Source of the DNA: Pantoea sp. RIT-PI-b
Lineage (GTDB): Bacteria > Pseudomonadota > Gammaproteobacteria > Enterobacterales > Enterobacteriaceae
NCBI RefSeq assembly: GCF_001187905.1
Contig: NZ_LGIS01000014.1
Coordinates: forward strand, 124,001-188,000
Length of the DNA: 64,000 bases
Reading direction: 5' to 3'
A model generated the notes under the pieces. That model saw nothing but the letters and a program-made list of their open reading frames with translations, ran no database searches and was not told the DNA's origin. The translations under genes were made by a program, and so were the position numbers. How positions within the stretch are numbered: position 1 is the first letter of the stretch; each line of letters opens with the position of its first letter. Positions 1 through 8,517 of this stretch are shown here, one piece after another.

Positions 1-366
1 ATGCAGGCGCGCCGCCGTCTGTTTAATTGCCTGCTCTATCTCGGCTTTCGGGCGCTTCATCACTTCCAGCGGATAAGCCAGATTGCCGCGCACCGTCATG
101 TTCGGGTAGAGCGCATACGACTGAAACACCATAGCGATGCCGCGCTCGGTGGCGGGCTGTTCGGTCATGTCGGCGCCTTCAATTAACAGCTTACCGTCGC
201 TGATCTCCTCCAGCCCGGCAATCATGCGCAGCAGCGTCGATTTGCCGCAGCCAGAAGGACCAACAAACACCACGAATTCGCCGCTGTTGATGGTGAGATC
301 GATGCCGTGAATCACGTTCACATTCTCGTAGGACTTCTTAACGTTTTGCAGATGCAGGCTGGTCAT
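1..366 (-). CDS. Sugar ABC transporter ATP-binding subunit, partial (N-terminal 122 residues)
   Basis: This is the ATPase that powers import through a carbohydrate ABC transporter, acting on the cytoplasmic face of the inner membrane. The visible part has the Walker A motif GPSGCGKST at residues 36-44 and a Q-loop glutamine in VFQSYALYP near residue 82, both typical of the MalK/UgpC (CUT1) subfamily. The reading frame stays open to the window edge, so the signature, Walker B and regulatory C-terminal parts lie outside. Its partners are very probably the binding protein and two permeases that start 1.1 kb away on the other strand, which have no ATPase of their own. It lies 13 bp downstream of a GNAT gene on the same strand and is probably cotranscribed with it. 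Family assignment is firm; the substrate is not known. Confidence 0.93.
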   Translation of the reverse strand, partial: MTSLHLQNVKKSYENVNVIHGIDLTINSGEFVVFVGPSGCGKSTLLRMIAGLEEISDGKLLIEGADMTEQPATERGIAMVFQSYALYPNMTVRGNLAYPLEVMKRPKAEIEQAIKQTAARLH

Positions 367-379
367 GCGGTGCCTCGAA

Positions 380-979
380 TCAGAGAAGTTGGCCCATATA
401 AATGGCGTTGCTGCGCATAATCGGCGTGAAGCCGAGGCGCTGGTAGAAACCACACACCTGCTCGTTTTGCAGGCTGACGCCGAGATAAACGCCCGGCACG
501 CCTGCGGCACGCAGATCGTGCAGCAGCTGTTCAATCAGCTTGCGGCCCCAGCCACCTTGCTGCGCGGCAGGCAGCAGATTGATATGCAGATGCGCCGGCC
601 ACTGCGTGACCAGCTGTTCGGCGGCAGCATCGGGCTGATGAATGCCCTCCAGCACTTTGCTATCCAGCGCGGCCTGCGGCACGTAATCGCGATACTGCTG
701 CTGCAGATGTGGCCACCAGTGCGCATCCAGCTGCGCTTCAAAGGCACGCGTATCCGGTGCGGCAACCGCATAGCCGACCACCTCGCCGTGCTGCTCCAGC
801 ACATAAGCAAACTCGGGCGCAAAGCGGGCGTAGGGAATGACAAAGCGCAGACCGGGCAGCGCGGGATCGGAATAAAGCGCGCTGGCGTCGGTGCCGGCAT
901 TGGCGGTCTCTAAGCAGATGCGCGACAAGGCGGGAAAATCTGCCTCGCTGGCGCGACGAATAACACCTTCAGCCGTCAT
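380..979 (-). CDS. GNAT-family N-acetyltransferase resembling the C-terminal domain of O-GlcNAcase
   Basis: This 199-residue protein is a predicted acetyl-CoA-dependent N-acetyltransferase. The acetyl-CoA loop is visible as QQGGWGRKL near residues 139-147, followed by a C-terminal FYQRLGF motif found in many GNATs. From memory, the stretch around LRFVIPYARFAPEFAYVLEQ resembles the pseudo-acetyltransferase domain of animal O-GlcNAcases and their bacterial relatives; I could not verify this by alignment. The ATG has a GAGG ribosome-binding site eight bases upstream. It precedes the sugar ABC ATPase on the same strand, so acetylation of an imported amino sugar or its derivative is possible, but nothing in the sequence identifies the acceptor. 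There is no signal peptide, so it is cytoplasmic. Confidence 0.85.
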   Translation of the reverse strand: MTAEGVIRRASEADFPALSRICLETANAGTDASALYSDPALPGLRFVIPYARFAPEFAYVLEQHGEVVGYAVAAPDTRAFEAQLDAHWWPHLQQQYRDYVPQAALDSKVLEGIHQPDAAAEQLVTQWPAHLHINLLPAAQQGGWGRKLIEQLLHDLRAAGVPGVYLGVSLQNEQVCGFYQRLGFTPIMRSNAIYMGQLL

Positions 980-1507
980 GGTGGAGCCTCTGTGGTCAGG
1001 AGATGAACAGATTTTACGGTAAAGAAAGCCGACTTAGTTTTCAAGGTGTAATAATTGCGCTGGCGCACAAAGCTGACGCGAACTCTAACCACAAGGCATG
1101 AATAAGCGACTCATCAACGCCTGCGCAACGCCTGCCGCTGCGGGCATTGACGGCTCATGACATCCCACCTATGTGGTGTGAATAGAATAACTATAGGATT
1201 TTCATATGCTCTATCAGTGAGTTAAAGCGCCTTATCTGCCTGAGTGATTTATACTGAAGCGCCAGCTTTAAACTCTGGCGGTATCTGGTTTGCGCGCTGA
1301 TTCGCAGCATGCTCTGCTAGCGAGGCGGCTTTTCTTCTTACTCTTTGCACTGTATCACAGAGCAAAAATTCCGCAGTGGTGATGTTTGACTTTCTTTTAT
1401 GCATAAAGTAAGTATGAATTAAGTGCGTTGCTGCTGCTGAATCAACCTGCCGGGAATCGCAGGTGTCGAGATGAAGGGATGCCAGTCATCTGTTGGAGAA
1501 ACCGAGC
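980..1507. other. Divergent intergenic region, no gene seen
   Basis: About 530 bp separate the GNAT/ATPase operon from the binding-protein operon. I see no convincing gene. One short inverted repeat, GCCAG-N9-CTGGC at 1261-1279, could be an operator, and the binding-protein ribosome-binding site GGAG is at 1495-1498. I could not pick promoters with confidence. The length suggests regulated divergent transcription. Confidence 0.5.
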
Positions 1508-2851
1508 ATGATGTGTGATTCAACCAATCGTTCTTCCCGTTTGCAAAGCTCACTGCGCACCTTGTCGCGCCTGGTCTCAGCCGGGATTCTGCTCGGTGCA
1601 ACCATGGCGGCTGCCCAGGCCGTCACCCTGAATGAATGGGACATCTACAACTATCCGCAGCAGACCGAAGCGGTGGATGAAGCGGTAAAAGCCTTCCAGC
1701 AAAAGAATCCGGATATTGTAATTCAACGTTCCGTGCACTCGTTTGAAGACACACGTATTCCGCTCAAGCTGGCGTTAACCGCCGGTGACGGCCCGCAGAT
1801 TGCCCAGGTGAATCAGGGCGGTGGGGATATGGGATCGCTGGTGAAAGATAAACTGCTGTGGCCGCTGGATGAGTACGCCAAAACCTATGGCTGGACCACG
1901 CGCTTCCCGGATTCGATCCTCAAGCGTAACCGCTGGTCGGATAAACAAGATTTCGGTAGCGGCAAGCTGTACGGCGTGGCCAGCCTTGGCGAGATGGTGG
2001 GGTTGTACTACAACAAAGCGCTGCTGGATAAAGCCGGCGTTGCGGTGCCAAAAACCTTGCCAGAACTGGAACAGGCAATGGAAAAACTCAAAGCCGCCGG
2101 TACGCCACCCATGATGCTTGGCCTGCTCGACGGCAACATGGGCCAGCAGCTGCTCAGCACCTTGTGGGAAGCACAGATTGAGAGCAGCGACCGCAAAAAA
2201 CTCGACGATCTGATTTACGACGTCGGCGGCACCTTCAAAGACGATAAGCTGGTGAAAGCCGCCAATCTGATGAAGGGCTGGAACGACAAAGGCTACCTGT
2301 TCCCGGGCTTCCAGGGCATTGGTCACGACGATGCCGCAACCTTGTTCCAGAATGGTCAGGCGGCCTTCCTGGTGAGCGGCACCTGGTATCTTGGCCAGTT
2401 TAAAGACAACAAAGATCTGCATTTCGCCGCAATGCCGGCGGGCGAGGGCGTGCAGCATCCGCTGATGGTGGGCGGCACCGATTTGGCCTTCTCCATCACC
2501 AGCACCGCTAAAGATAAGACGCAGCAGGACGCGGCCGCGAAGTTTATCGATTACATCGTCTCGGATGAGATGGCGAATCGCTGGCTGAAAGTCGGTTTCC
2601 TGCCCGCCGGCACCAGCAAAAATGCGCAGATTCCGGCGGATAACCCGCTGCTGGCGGAGGCCTATCAAGTGTGGGTGACGCTTAACGATAACGATGGTCT
2701 CGGCCATTATCTCGATTGGGCTACCCCAACCATGAACGCCGAACTGAACCAAAATGTGCAGCTGCTGCTGGCGGGACGCCAAACCGCTGACCAGATGGTG
2801 ATCAACTTCGATAACAACTATCAACGTTACCTGAAAACCCTCAAGCACTGA
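1508..2851 (+). CDS. Periplasmic sugar-binding protein of a CUT1 ABC transporter
   Basis: This 447-residue solute-binding protein (SBP_bac_1/MalE-type) captures a sugar or oligosaccharide in the periplasm and delivers it to the two permeases downstream. An N-terminal signal peptide with a basic start, a hydrophobic stretch and an AQA cleavage site near residue 38 is visible. The mature protein opens with [12 protein letters not shown] and keeps binding-protein hallmarks such as the [13 protein letters not shown] stretch. The frame is open from a TTG at 1493, but the ATG at 1508 is preferred because GGAG lies nine bases upstream and inside that extension. A strong hairpin follows the stop codon. 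Substrate is unknown; the neighbouring GH28 enzyme makes a pectic or related plant oligosaccharide plausible. Confidence 0.92.
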   Translation: MMCDSTNRSSRLQSSLRTLSRLVSAGILLGATMAAAQAVTLNEWDIYNYPQQTEAVDEAVKAFQQKNPDIVIQRSVHSFEDTRIPLKLALTAGDGPQIAQVNQGGGDMGSLVKDKLLWPLDEYAKTYGWTTRFPDSILKRNRWSDKQDFGSGKLYGVASLGEMVGLYYNKALLDKAGVAVPKTLPELEQAMEKLKAAGTPPMMLGLLDGNMGQQLLSTLWEAQIESSDRKKLDDLIYDVGGTFKDDKLVKAANLMKGWNDKGYLFPGFQGIGHDDAATLFQNGQAAFLVSGTWYLGQFKDNKDLHFAAMPAGEGVQHPLMVGGTDLAFSITSTAKDKTQQDAAAKFIDYIVSDEMANRWLKVGFLPAGTSKNAQIPADNPLLAEAYQVWVTLNDNDGLGHYLDWATPTMNAELNQNVQLLLAGRQTADQMVINFDNNYQRYLKTLKH

Positions 2852-2857
2852 TGACAT

Positions 2858-2884
2858 GCGGCCCGGCATTAGCTGCCGGGCCGC
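2858..2884 (+). repeat. Strong intercistronic hairpin between binding protein and permease genes
   Basis: GCGGCCCGGC and its exact complement form a 10-bp perfect stem around a 7-base loop, directly after the binding-protein stop codon. There is no U-run, so it is not a simple terminator. In malE-malF type operons such hairpins stabilise the upstream message and lower permease expression; the same role is likely here. Confidence 0.8.
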
Positions 2885-2910
2885 GAACAGGCCCGCAAGC
2901 GAGTACGGTT

Positions 2911-3783
2911 ATGCTGAATAAATCTGCCTGGCGCAATGCGCTCTATCTTCTGCCCGCGGTGCTGGTGTATGCGGTGTTTTTACTGCTGCCGCTGCTGGCC
3001 TCGTTAGGGATCAGCTTCACCGAATGGGATGGTACGTCGTGGCCCATTTTCATCGGCATGGGCAACTATCTGCGCATGTTCCAGGATCCGGTGTTCTGGG
3101 TGGCGCTGGGTAACAACGCCTTGTTGATGCTGTTCTACACGCTGTTTCCGATTGGCGTCGGGTTGCTGCTGTGCAGCTTCCTGTATGAGACGCGTAATAA
3201 CAAAGAGCGCAGCGTGCTGCGCATCCTCTTCTTCCTGCCGTACATCATGCCGATGGCGGTACTGGGCGTGGTGTGGCGCTGGTTGTATAACCCGGCATTT
3301 GGCCCGATCGATCAGTTCCTGCGCGCCGTGGGTTTGCCGCAGCTGGCGCTGTCGTGGCTGGGCGATTTTACCTGGGCGCTGCCCGCCGTTGGCTTTGTGG
3401 CGACCTGGTACTTCTTTGGTTTCTGCTTAGTGCTGTTTATGGCCGGTTTGCAGCGTATGGATCCGTCGCTGCTGGAAGCGGCCGATCTGGATGGCTCATC
3501 ACGCCGCCAGAAATTTATGCGCATCACGCTGCCATCGCTGCGGCCGGAACTGCGCATTGCGCTGCTACTGACGGTGATTGCCAGCCTGAAAGCCTTCGAT
3601 CTGGTGTATGTGATGACGCAGGGCGGACCCGGCACGTCCACCATGGTGACCAACATCTTTATGTATAAGCAGGGCTTTGACCTGCACTACTTTGGCTATG
3701 CCTCCGCCGTGGCGGTATTCAGTATGATGATTGTATTAATAATCAATGGATTAATTCACTTGTGCTTACGGGAGCGTCACTGA
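2911..3783 (+). CDS. Sugar ABC transporter permease (MalF/UgpA type)
   Basis: This inner-membrane protein of 290 residues is the first permease of the transporter. Six hydrophobic segments can be followed, and the cytoplasmic EAA loop that docks the ATPase is clear: LLEAADLDGSSRRQKFMRI followed by TLP. The frame is open upstream to 2851, but that extension lies across the intercistronic hairpin and lacks hydrophobic character. The ATG at 2911 places a normal MLNKSAWRNALYLLP start, preceded by a weak GAG-containing site. It follows the binding protein and overlaps the next permease by a TGATG junction, so the three genes form one operon. Family assignment is secure; the transported sugar is not. 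Confidence 0.92.
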   Translation: MLNKSAWRNALYLLPAVLVYAVFLLLPLLASLGISFTEWDGTSWPIFIGMGNYLRMFQDPVFWVALGNNALLMLFYTLFPIGVGLLLCSFLYETRNNKERSVLRILFFLPYIMPMAVLGVVWRWLYNPAFGPIDQFLRAVGLPQLALSWLGDFTWALPAVGFVATWYFFGFCLVLFMAGLQRMDPSLLEAADLDGSSRRQKFMRITLPSLRPELRIALLLTVIASLKAFDLVYVMTQGGPGTSTMVTNIFMYKQGFDLHYFGYASAVAVFSMMIVLIINGLIHLCLRERH

Positions 3784-4598
3784 TGCGCGGCACGCCTTTT
3801 GCCCCACGCGCGCTGATTTGGATTGTCGCGCTGCTGACCATTTTGCCGTTTTTAATGGCGCTGATGACCTCGTTCAAAACCCAGATGGAACTGTTCCAGG
3901 GCGTATTCACGTTGCCCTCGTCGCTCAATTTTAAAAACTACGTTACCGCCTGGCAGCAGGGACATTTCAACATCTACTTTATGAACTCAGTGCTGGTGGT
4001 GATTCCGGTGGTGATCTGCAGCATTCTGCTTGGCATTCTGGCGGGATTTGGCTTTGCGTGGCTGAAGATCCCCGGAAAAACGCTGGTCGCGGCGCTGCTG
4101 GGCCTTGGCATGGTGCTGCCGAGCGAAGCCTTCATCATTCCGCTTTATCACGAACTGCGCTGGATGGGGTTGACCAACACCTATCTGGCGCTGATTCTGC
4201 CGCAAATCGCCTTGTCGCTGCCGTTTACCACGCTGATGATCGCCACCGCGCTGCAGCAGGTACCGCGCGAGCTGGTGGAAGCGGCGGTGATGGACGGTGC
4301 CTCGCGGCGTAAAATTCTGTGGGGACTGCTGGTGCCGGCAATCTGGCCGACGCTCTCTACGCTGGCGCTGCTGCTGTTTATCTGGACGTGGAACGAATTC
4401 CTTATCCCGTTGATTCTGGTAAATAAAGATGAGCTACGCACCTTGCCGATCGGCATGATGTTCTTCCAGAACAAAAATACCATTGATATTCCGGTGCTGA
4501 TGGCGGGCGCAATGATCGTCATCATGCCGCTGGTGGCAGTGTTCCTGGTGTTCCAGCGCAAATTTATCAGCGGCGTCACCGAGGGCGCAGTCAAGTAG
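3783..4598 (+). CDS. Sugar ABC transporter permease (MalG/UgpE type)
   Basis: This 271-residue inner-membrane permease is the second channel subunit. It has six predicted membrane segments and the EAA loop LVEAAVMDGASRRKILW. The start codon overlaps the stop of the preceding permease gene (TGATG), with GGAG nine bases upstream, which indicates translational coupling. A GTG at 3762 is in frame but would overlap the upstream gene further without a better ribosome-binding site. The transporter lacks a linked ATPase on this strand; the ATPase at the window start is the likely partner. The operon is followed by two palindromic repeats and then by the GH28 gene, so the hydrolase may be co-regulated or have its own promoter. 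Confidence 0.92.
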   Translation: MRGTPFAPRALIWIVALLTILPFLMALMTSFKTQMELFQGVFTLPSSLNFKNYVTAWQQGHFNIYFMNSVLVVIPVVICSILLGILAGFGFAWLKIPGKTLVAALLGLGMVLPSEAFIIPLYHELRWMGLTNTYLALILPQIALSLPFTTLMIATALQQVPRELVEAAVMDGASRRKILWGLLVPAIWPTLSTLALLLFIWTWNEFLIPLILVNKDELRTLPIGMMFFQNKNTIDIPVLMAGAMIVIMPLVAVFLVFQRKFISGVTEGAVK

Positions 4599-4599
4599 A

Positions 4600-4667
4600 G
4601 TCGCCATGTATGGCGACCTGACAAAATCCGCACATCACTCTCGTGGGGCGCCATTAATGGCGACCGT
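4600..4667. repeat. Two palindromic intergenic repeats of the GTCGCCAT-N2-ATGGCGAC family
   Basis: Two copies lie about 45 bp apart: GTCGCCAT-GT-ATGGCGAC at 4600-4617 and a variant with one GGCGCCAT arm at about 4646-4665. The same core recurs at seven or more other gene ends in this window, each time between genes. The arrangement resembles a REP or BIME mosaic. Confidence 0.85.
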
Positions 4668-4772
4668 CATGATGGACGCACCAAACCTAACGCCACACTT
4701 TGTCCATCAGCAAAAGGTTTAGTCGCGCGGCGCGTGCTGCAATAGCGCATCGCCGCTATTCAGGAAAACCAC

Positions 4773-6101
4773 ATGCACCTCTCACTGGCTGATTTCTATC
4801 CCGTCGCCGATGGCGAAACCCTTGATACTTCCTGTTTCCAGCGCGCATTAGATCATCTTGCGGCGCGCGGCGGTGGCACGCTGTCGGTGCCGCCGGGGCG
4901 CTATCACCTCGGTACGTTGTCGCTAGGCTCCAACATCCATCTGCATCTCGAGGCGGGCGCCACGCTGCTCGCCAGCGCTCGCGTTGATGATTATCAGCAG
5001 CAGCTGGCGCAGAGCCAGGCTGAGCTGTCGCAGCATGTGCTGCTGTACGCCGTCGGTCAGCGCAATATCACCGTCAGTGGCAAAGGGACGATCGACGGCA
5101 ATGGCGAAGCCTGGTTTGCCACAGAAAAGGATCAGCAAGGCTATCGCCTGCCGCGTGCGCAGCGCCCACGCATGATGGTGTTTGAAGATTGCGAGCAGGT
5201 GACGCTGGAAGATTTCAGTATTCTTCAGGCGCCGATGTGGACGGTGCATCTGGTGAGTTGTCGCCATGTGCATATTGATCATCTCACCATCGATAACAGC
5301 ATGAGCATGCCGAATACCGATGCGCTGGATATCGACAGCTGCGAAGCGGTGTTCGTCAGCAATAGCTATCTCAGCGCTGCGGATGACGCCATTTGCATCA
5401 AAACCTCGCAAAAACCAGCGCATCTGCGGCGTGCCGCACGACAAATTATGATCAGCAACTGCCTGCTGCGTTCTTACAGCTGCGCGTTCAAAATCGGCAC
5501 CGAAACTTTCGACGACGTGGAAGATGTCACGGTGTCCGGCTGTACTATTTTCGATTCCAACCGCGCCATCGGCGTGCTATCGCGCGATGGCGGCCACTTC
5601 CGCCGTTTGCTGTTCAGCAATATCACGCTGGCATGTCGCCACGCGCCGCCGTGCCATTGGGGCAAAGCTGATGCGCTGTTTGTTTCCGCGCGCGCGCGCG
5701 ATCCGGCGATTGCGCCAGGCAGCATCGAACAGCTGCAGTTCAGCAACGTCAGCGGCGTGATGGAAGGCGCAATCAATCTGCATGCCGAACGGCCAGGGCA
5801 GATTCGTGATGTGATGCTGGCGAATCTGCAGCTGCGACAAGTGGTGACGCAAGGCGTGGAGCAGGGGCATTACGATGTGCGTCCGCCGTGCAATCCCGCA
5901 TCGCCGACCGGCATGGGGTTGGACAATGCGTACAAGCTGGATAGCGCATCCGGCTTAGCGTATGGCGTGGCGGCCTATCCGGATGGCCTGCCGGGCGTGT
6001 TTGCCCGCGGTGTGGAGAATCTCCAGCTGCACAACGTGCTGATTACGCGCCCGCAACCGCTGCCGCACGGCTGGCATGCGGAAACAGTGCAGATTTTGTA
6101 A
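4773..6101 (+). CDS. Cytoplasmic glycoside hydrolase family 28 (polygalacturonase-like) protein
   Basis: This 442-residue protein has the parallel beta-helix pattern of GH28 enzymes, which cleave galacturonan, rhamnogalacturonan or related plant polymers. The family's acidic motifs are present: NTDALD at residues 181-186 and the DD pair at 204-205, within a plausible third-turn spacing. The expected GHG catalytic-histidine motif is replaced by CAFKIGTE at 237-244, and the usual RIK motif by RAIGVLSRDGG. It may therefore act on an unusual substrate. There is no signal peptide, so it would act inside the cell on imported oligosaccharides, consistent with the ABC transporter just upstream. The ATG follows an AGGA site. 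Family confidence is high; activity is uncertain. Confidence 0.85.
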   Translation: MHLSLADFYPVADGETLDTSCFQRALDHLAARGGGTLSVPPGRYHLGTLSLGSNIHLHLEAGATLLASARVDDYQQQLAQSQAELSQHVLLYAVGQRNITVSGKGTIDGNGEAWFATEKDQQGYRLPRAQRPRMMVFEDCEQVTLEDFSILQAPMWTVHLVSCRHVHIDHLTIDNSMSMPNTDALDIDSCEAVFVSNSYLSAADDAICIKTSQKPAHLRRAARQIMISNCLLRSYSCAFKIGTETFDDVEDVTVSGCTIFDSNRAIGVLSRDGGHFRRLLFSNITLACRHAPPCHWGKADALFVSARARDPAIAPGSIEQLQFSNVSGVMEGAINLHAERPGQIRDVMLANLQLRQVVTQGVEQGHYDVRPPCNPASPTGMGLDNAYKLDSASGLAYGVAAYPDGLPGVFARGVENLQLHNVLITRPQPLPHGWHAETVQIL

Positions 6102-6118
6102 GCTGCGCGAGAAAATCC

Positions 6119-6206
6119 AGGTCGCCATGAATGGTAGAGTTATTTGTAGGGTGCGCATTCATGCGCACCTGGAAATATCGGTCGTTATAAATGGCGACGC
6201 TACAAT
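6119..6206. repeat. Palindromic repeat cluster between convergent genes
   Basis: The region between the GH28 gene and the convergent dehydrogenase contains a degenerate GTCGCCATGAATGG half, a perfect GGTGCGCAT-TC-ATGCGCACC palindrome at 6150-6169 preceded by TTGTAG, and an ATGGCGACGCTACAA end. The final CTACAA overlaps the stop codon of the dehydrogenase gene. It may act as a bidirectional transcript end. Confidence 0.8.
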
Positions 6207-7270
6207 GCCGAGGCGATAGCCGCGCCCAACTCTTCGGTGCTTGCGCTGCCGCCGAGGTCGCGCGTCAGGCTATTACCTGCCGCCAGCGTACGCTCGATGG
6301 CATCCAGCACCGCTGCGCCTGCTTCGGCGTAACCAAGGTGCTCCAGCATCATCGCGCCACACCAAATTTGCCCAATCGGATTGGCAACGCCTTTGCCGGC
6401 AATATCCGGCGCGGAGCCGTGCACCGGCTCAAACAGACTCGGGAATTTGCCCTCCGGATTAATGTTGGCGGACGGCGCGATGCCGATGGTGCCGGTACAG
6501 GCCGGGCCGAGATCTGACAGGATGTCGCCAAACAGGTTACTGGCGACCACCACATCGAACCAATCCGGATGCAGGACGAAGTTGGCGGTCAGAATATCAA
6601 TATGATATTTATCGACTTTTACCTCGGGATAGCTCGGCGCCATCGCTGCCACGCGGCTGTCCCAGTACGGCATAGTAATGGCGATACCGTTGGATTTGGT
6701 GGCGGACGTCAGGTGTTTTTTCGGGCGCTTTTGCGCCAGATCGTAGGCGAATTTCAGAATGCGATCGACGCCAACGCGCGTCATCACCGTTTCCTGAATC
6801 ACCACTTCGCGCTCGGTACCGGGGAACATGGTGCCGCCTACCGACGAATATTCGCCCTCGGTATTTTCACGCACCACGTAGAAATCGATATCGCCCGGCT
6901 GACGATTCGCCAGCGGGGCTTTCACTCCCGGCATTAAGCGCACGGGGCGCAGGTTGACGTACTGATCAAATTCACGACGGAACTGCAGCAGCGATCCCCA
7001 CAGCGATACGTGATCCGGCACCACGTCTGGCCAGCCAACCGCGCCGAAGTAGATGGCATCAAACTGACTCAGCGTGGCGAACCAGTCATCCGGCAGCATT
7101 TTGCCGTGCTGCTGCCAATATTCGGCGCTGGCGAAATCAAACCATTGCCACTCCAGCGCGATATCAAATTTCTTCGCCGCTGCATCCAGCACGCGGATGC
7201 CTTCCGGCATCACTTCTTTGCCAATGCCATCGCCAGGGATGACGGCGATCTTATAGGTTTTGCCGCTCAT
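6200..7270 (-). CDS. dmlA: Tartrate/D-malate dehydrogenase (decarboxylating)
   Basis: This 356-residue member of the isocitrate/isopropylmalate dehydrogenase family oxidises and decarboxylates D-malate or tartrate with NAD. The opening IAVIPGDGIGKEV and the late EPVHGSAPDIAGKG motif are diagnostic, and VVRENTEGEYS marks the active-site loop. Length matches E. coli DmlA (about 361). The frame is open far upstream, but the MSGKTYKIAVIPGDG start fits the family, and a GAGAAA site lies just before it. A divergent LysR gene of DmlR type lies immediately upstream, as in E. coli, which supports the D-malate assignment. The stop codon is contributed by a palindromic repeat. TtuC-type tartrate dehydrogenase is the main alternative. 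Confidence 0.88.
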   Translation of the reverse strand: MSGKTYKIAVIPGDGIGKEVMPEGIRVLDAAAKKFDIALEWQWFDFASAEYWQQHGKMLPDDWFATLSQFDAIYFGAVGWPDVVPDHVSLWGSLLQFRREFDQYVNLRPVRLMPGVKAPLANRQPGDIDFYVVRENTEGEYSSVGGTMFPGTEREVVIQETVMTRVGVDRILKFAYDLAQKRPKKHLTSATKSNGIAITMPYWDSRVAAMAPSYPEVKVDKYHIDILTANFVLHPDWFDVVVASNLFGDILSDLGPACTGTIGIAPSANINPEGKFPSLFEPVHGSAPDIAGKGVANPIGQIWCGAMMLEHLGYAEAGAAVLDAIERTLAAGNSLTRDLGGSASTEELGAAIASAL

Positions 7271-7355
7271 AGGGTTTCTCGCAGGTTGCTGTTGATGTTC
7301 TGTACGCAGTATAACCATGCATCTGAAGGAAATAATTAGCCTGAGCGATAAGCCA

Positions 7356-8261
7356 ATGTTGAATAAAAGTAGAGAATCGCGCACCTCCACCGACGATCTG
7401 GCCTTCTTTGTGCGCGTGGCCGCGCTGGAGAGTTTAACCGCCGCCGCGCGCGAGCTTGGTTTATCGTTACCGGCGGTGAGTAAGCGGCTGAGCCAGCTTG
7501 AGCTGCGGTTGGGCGTGCAGTTACTCAAGCGCACCACGCGGCGGCTGGAGCTGACGGCGGAGGGCAAGCGTTATCTCGATGGCGCACGTCCGCTGCTTGA
7601 CCAGCTGGCGGAGCTGGAAGAGTCGGTTAGCAGTCAAACCTCGGTGCTGCGGGGTTCGCTTAACCTCAATGCATCCTTTGGCTTTGGGCGCCGTCACGTT
7701 GCACCTTGCGTGTCGCGCTTTGCCGCGCTGCATCCCGAGCTGGCCATCAGCCTGCAGCTCAGCAGCCAGCCCCTGAATTTTCTTGATGCGCGCGTGGATA
7801 TTGATATTCGCGTCGGTGAACCGCCAGATGCGCGGCTGATGGCGCGTAAGCTACGAACCAATCCGCGCGTGCTGTGCTGCTCGCCGGATTACGCTGCGCG
7901 CCATGGCATGCCTGAGAGCATCGCCGCGCTGGCACAACATAATTGTATTTTGCTGCGTCAGTTCGACAGTGATTTTGCGCTGTGGCGCTTGAGTGATGGC
8001 ACACGGCAGCTGACGCAAAAGGTGCGCGGTCGCTTAATTACCAACGATGGTGAAGTGGCGATGCAAATGGCGCTGGATGGTCACGGCATTCTGCTGCGTT
8101 CGTGGTGGGATGCGCAGCACAGCATTGAGTGCGGCGATCTGCTGCCGGTGTTGCCGCAGTGGACGGCGCCAGACGGTGATATTTATGCTGTCTGGCAGCC
8201 GCAGCGTCAGCTGCCCATCCGCATTACGGCCTTTGTGGATTTTTTGCAGTCCGCCTTGTAA
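7356..8261 (+). CDS. LysR-family regulator, DmlR/TtuA-like
   Basis: This 301-residue transcription factor has the N-terminal winged helix of LysR proteins (FVRVAALESLTAAARELGLS followed by PAVSKRLSQLE) and a substrate-binding effector domain. It is transcribed away from the D-malate/tartrate dehydrogenase gene, and by analogy with E. coli dmlR-dmlA it probably activates that gene in response to the substrate. Two ATG codons are possible, at 7317 and 7356. I chose the second, since the first has no ribosome-binding site and would add a 13-residue tail with no family counterpart; the choice is moderate. The shared upstream region is short, only 85 bp from the dehydrogenase start to this start, so operator and both promoters are compressed there. 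Confidence 0.85.
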   Translation: MLNKSRESRTSTDDLAFFVRVAALESLTAAARELGLSLPAVSKRLSQLELRLGVQLLKRTTRRLELTAEGKRYLDGARPLLDQLAELEESVSSQTSVLRGSLNLNASFGFGRRHVAPCVSRFAALHPELAISLQLSSQPLNFLDARVDIDIRVGEPPDARLMARKLRTNPRVLCCSPDYAARHGMPESIAALAQHNCILLRQFDSDFALWRLSDGTRQLTQKVRGRLITNDGEVAMQMALDGHGILLRSWWDAQHSIECGDLLPVLPQWTAPDGDIYAVWQPQRQLPIRITAFVDFLQSAL

Positions 8262-8276
8262 CTGTTAAGTTAAATT

Positions 8277-8292
8277 TGATTATTTGTAATCA
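8277..8292. promoter_or_regulatory. Palindrome upstream of the symporter operon, possible operator
   Basis: TGATTA-TTTG-TAATCA is a perfect inverted repeat in the 256-bp gap between the LysR gene and the symporter. No regulator can be assigned to it from the sequence alone. Confidence 0.4.
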
Positions 8293-8517
8293 TCATTGAC
8301 TGTTTGTGAGCAACTTCAAACAAATTAAGCCGCTTTTATCCTATAAATTGCCCTGCTTATGCGTGAGTTCATTCTTATTTGAGTGAAATAAATCATCAAG
8401 GCATAAGTGGGGTGGTCATCAGTGCTCAGACACGTCAATAACAATATTGACCACCTCATCAACGGTGCGCGTGAAGCCCAGCGCGTGCCACGACCCTACG
8501 TTATCGATGAGGCTGAA

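Noticed and set aside
1278..1293. Possible sigma-54 promoter upstream of the sugar-binding protein (GG-N10-GC)
   Set aside because: Only the dinucleotides fit; the -24 block reads GCGGTAT rather than TTGGCAC, far weaker than the two accepted sites.
1775..2869. A 364-codon open frame antisense to the sugar-binding protein
   Set aside because: Shadow frame; the binding protein with signal peptide and operon context explains this DNA.
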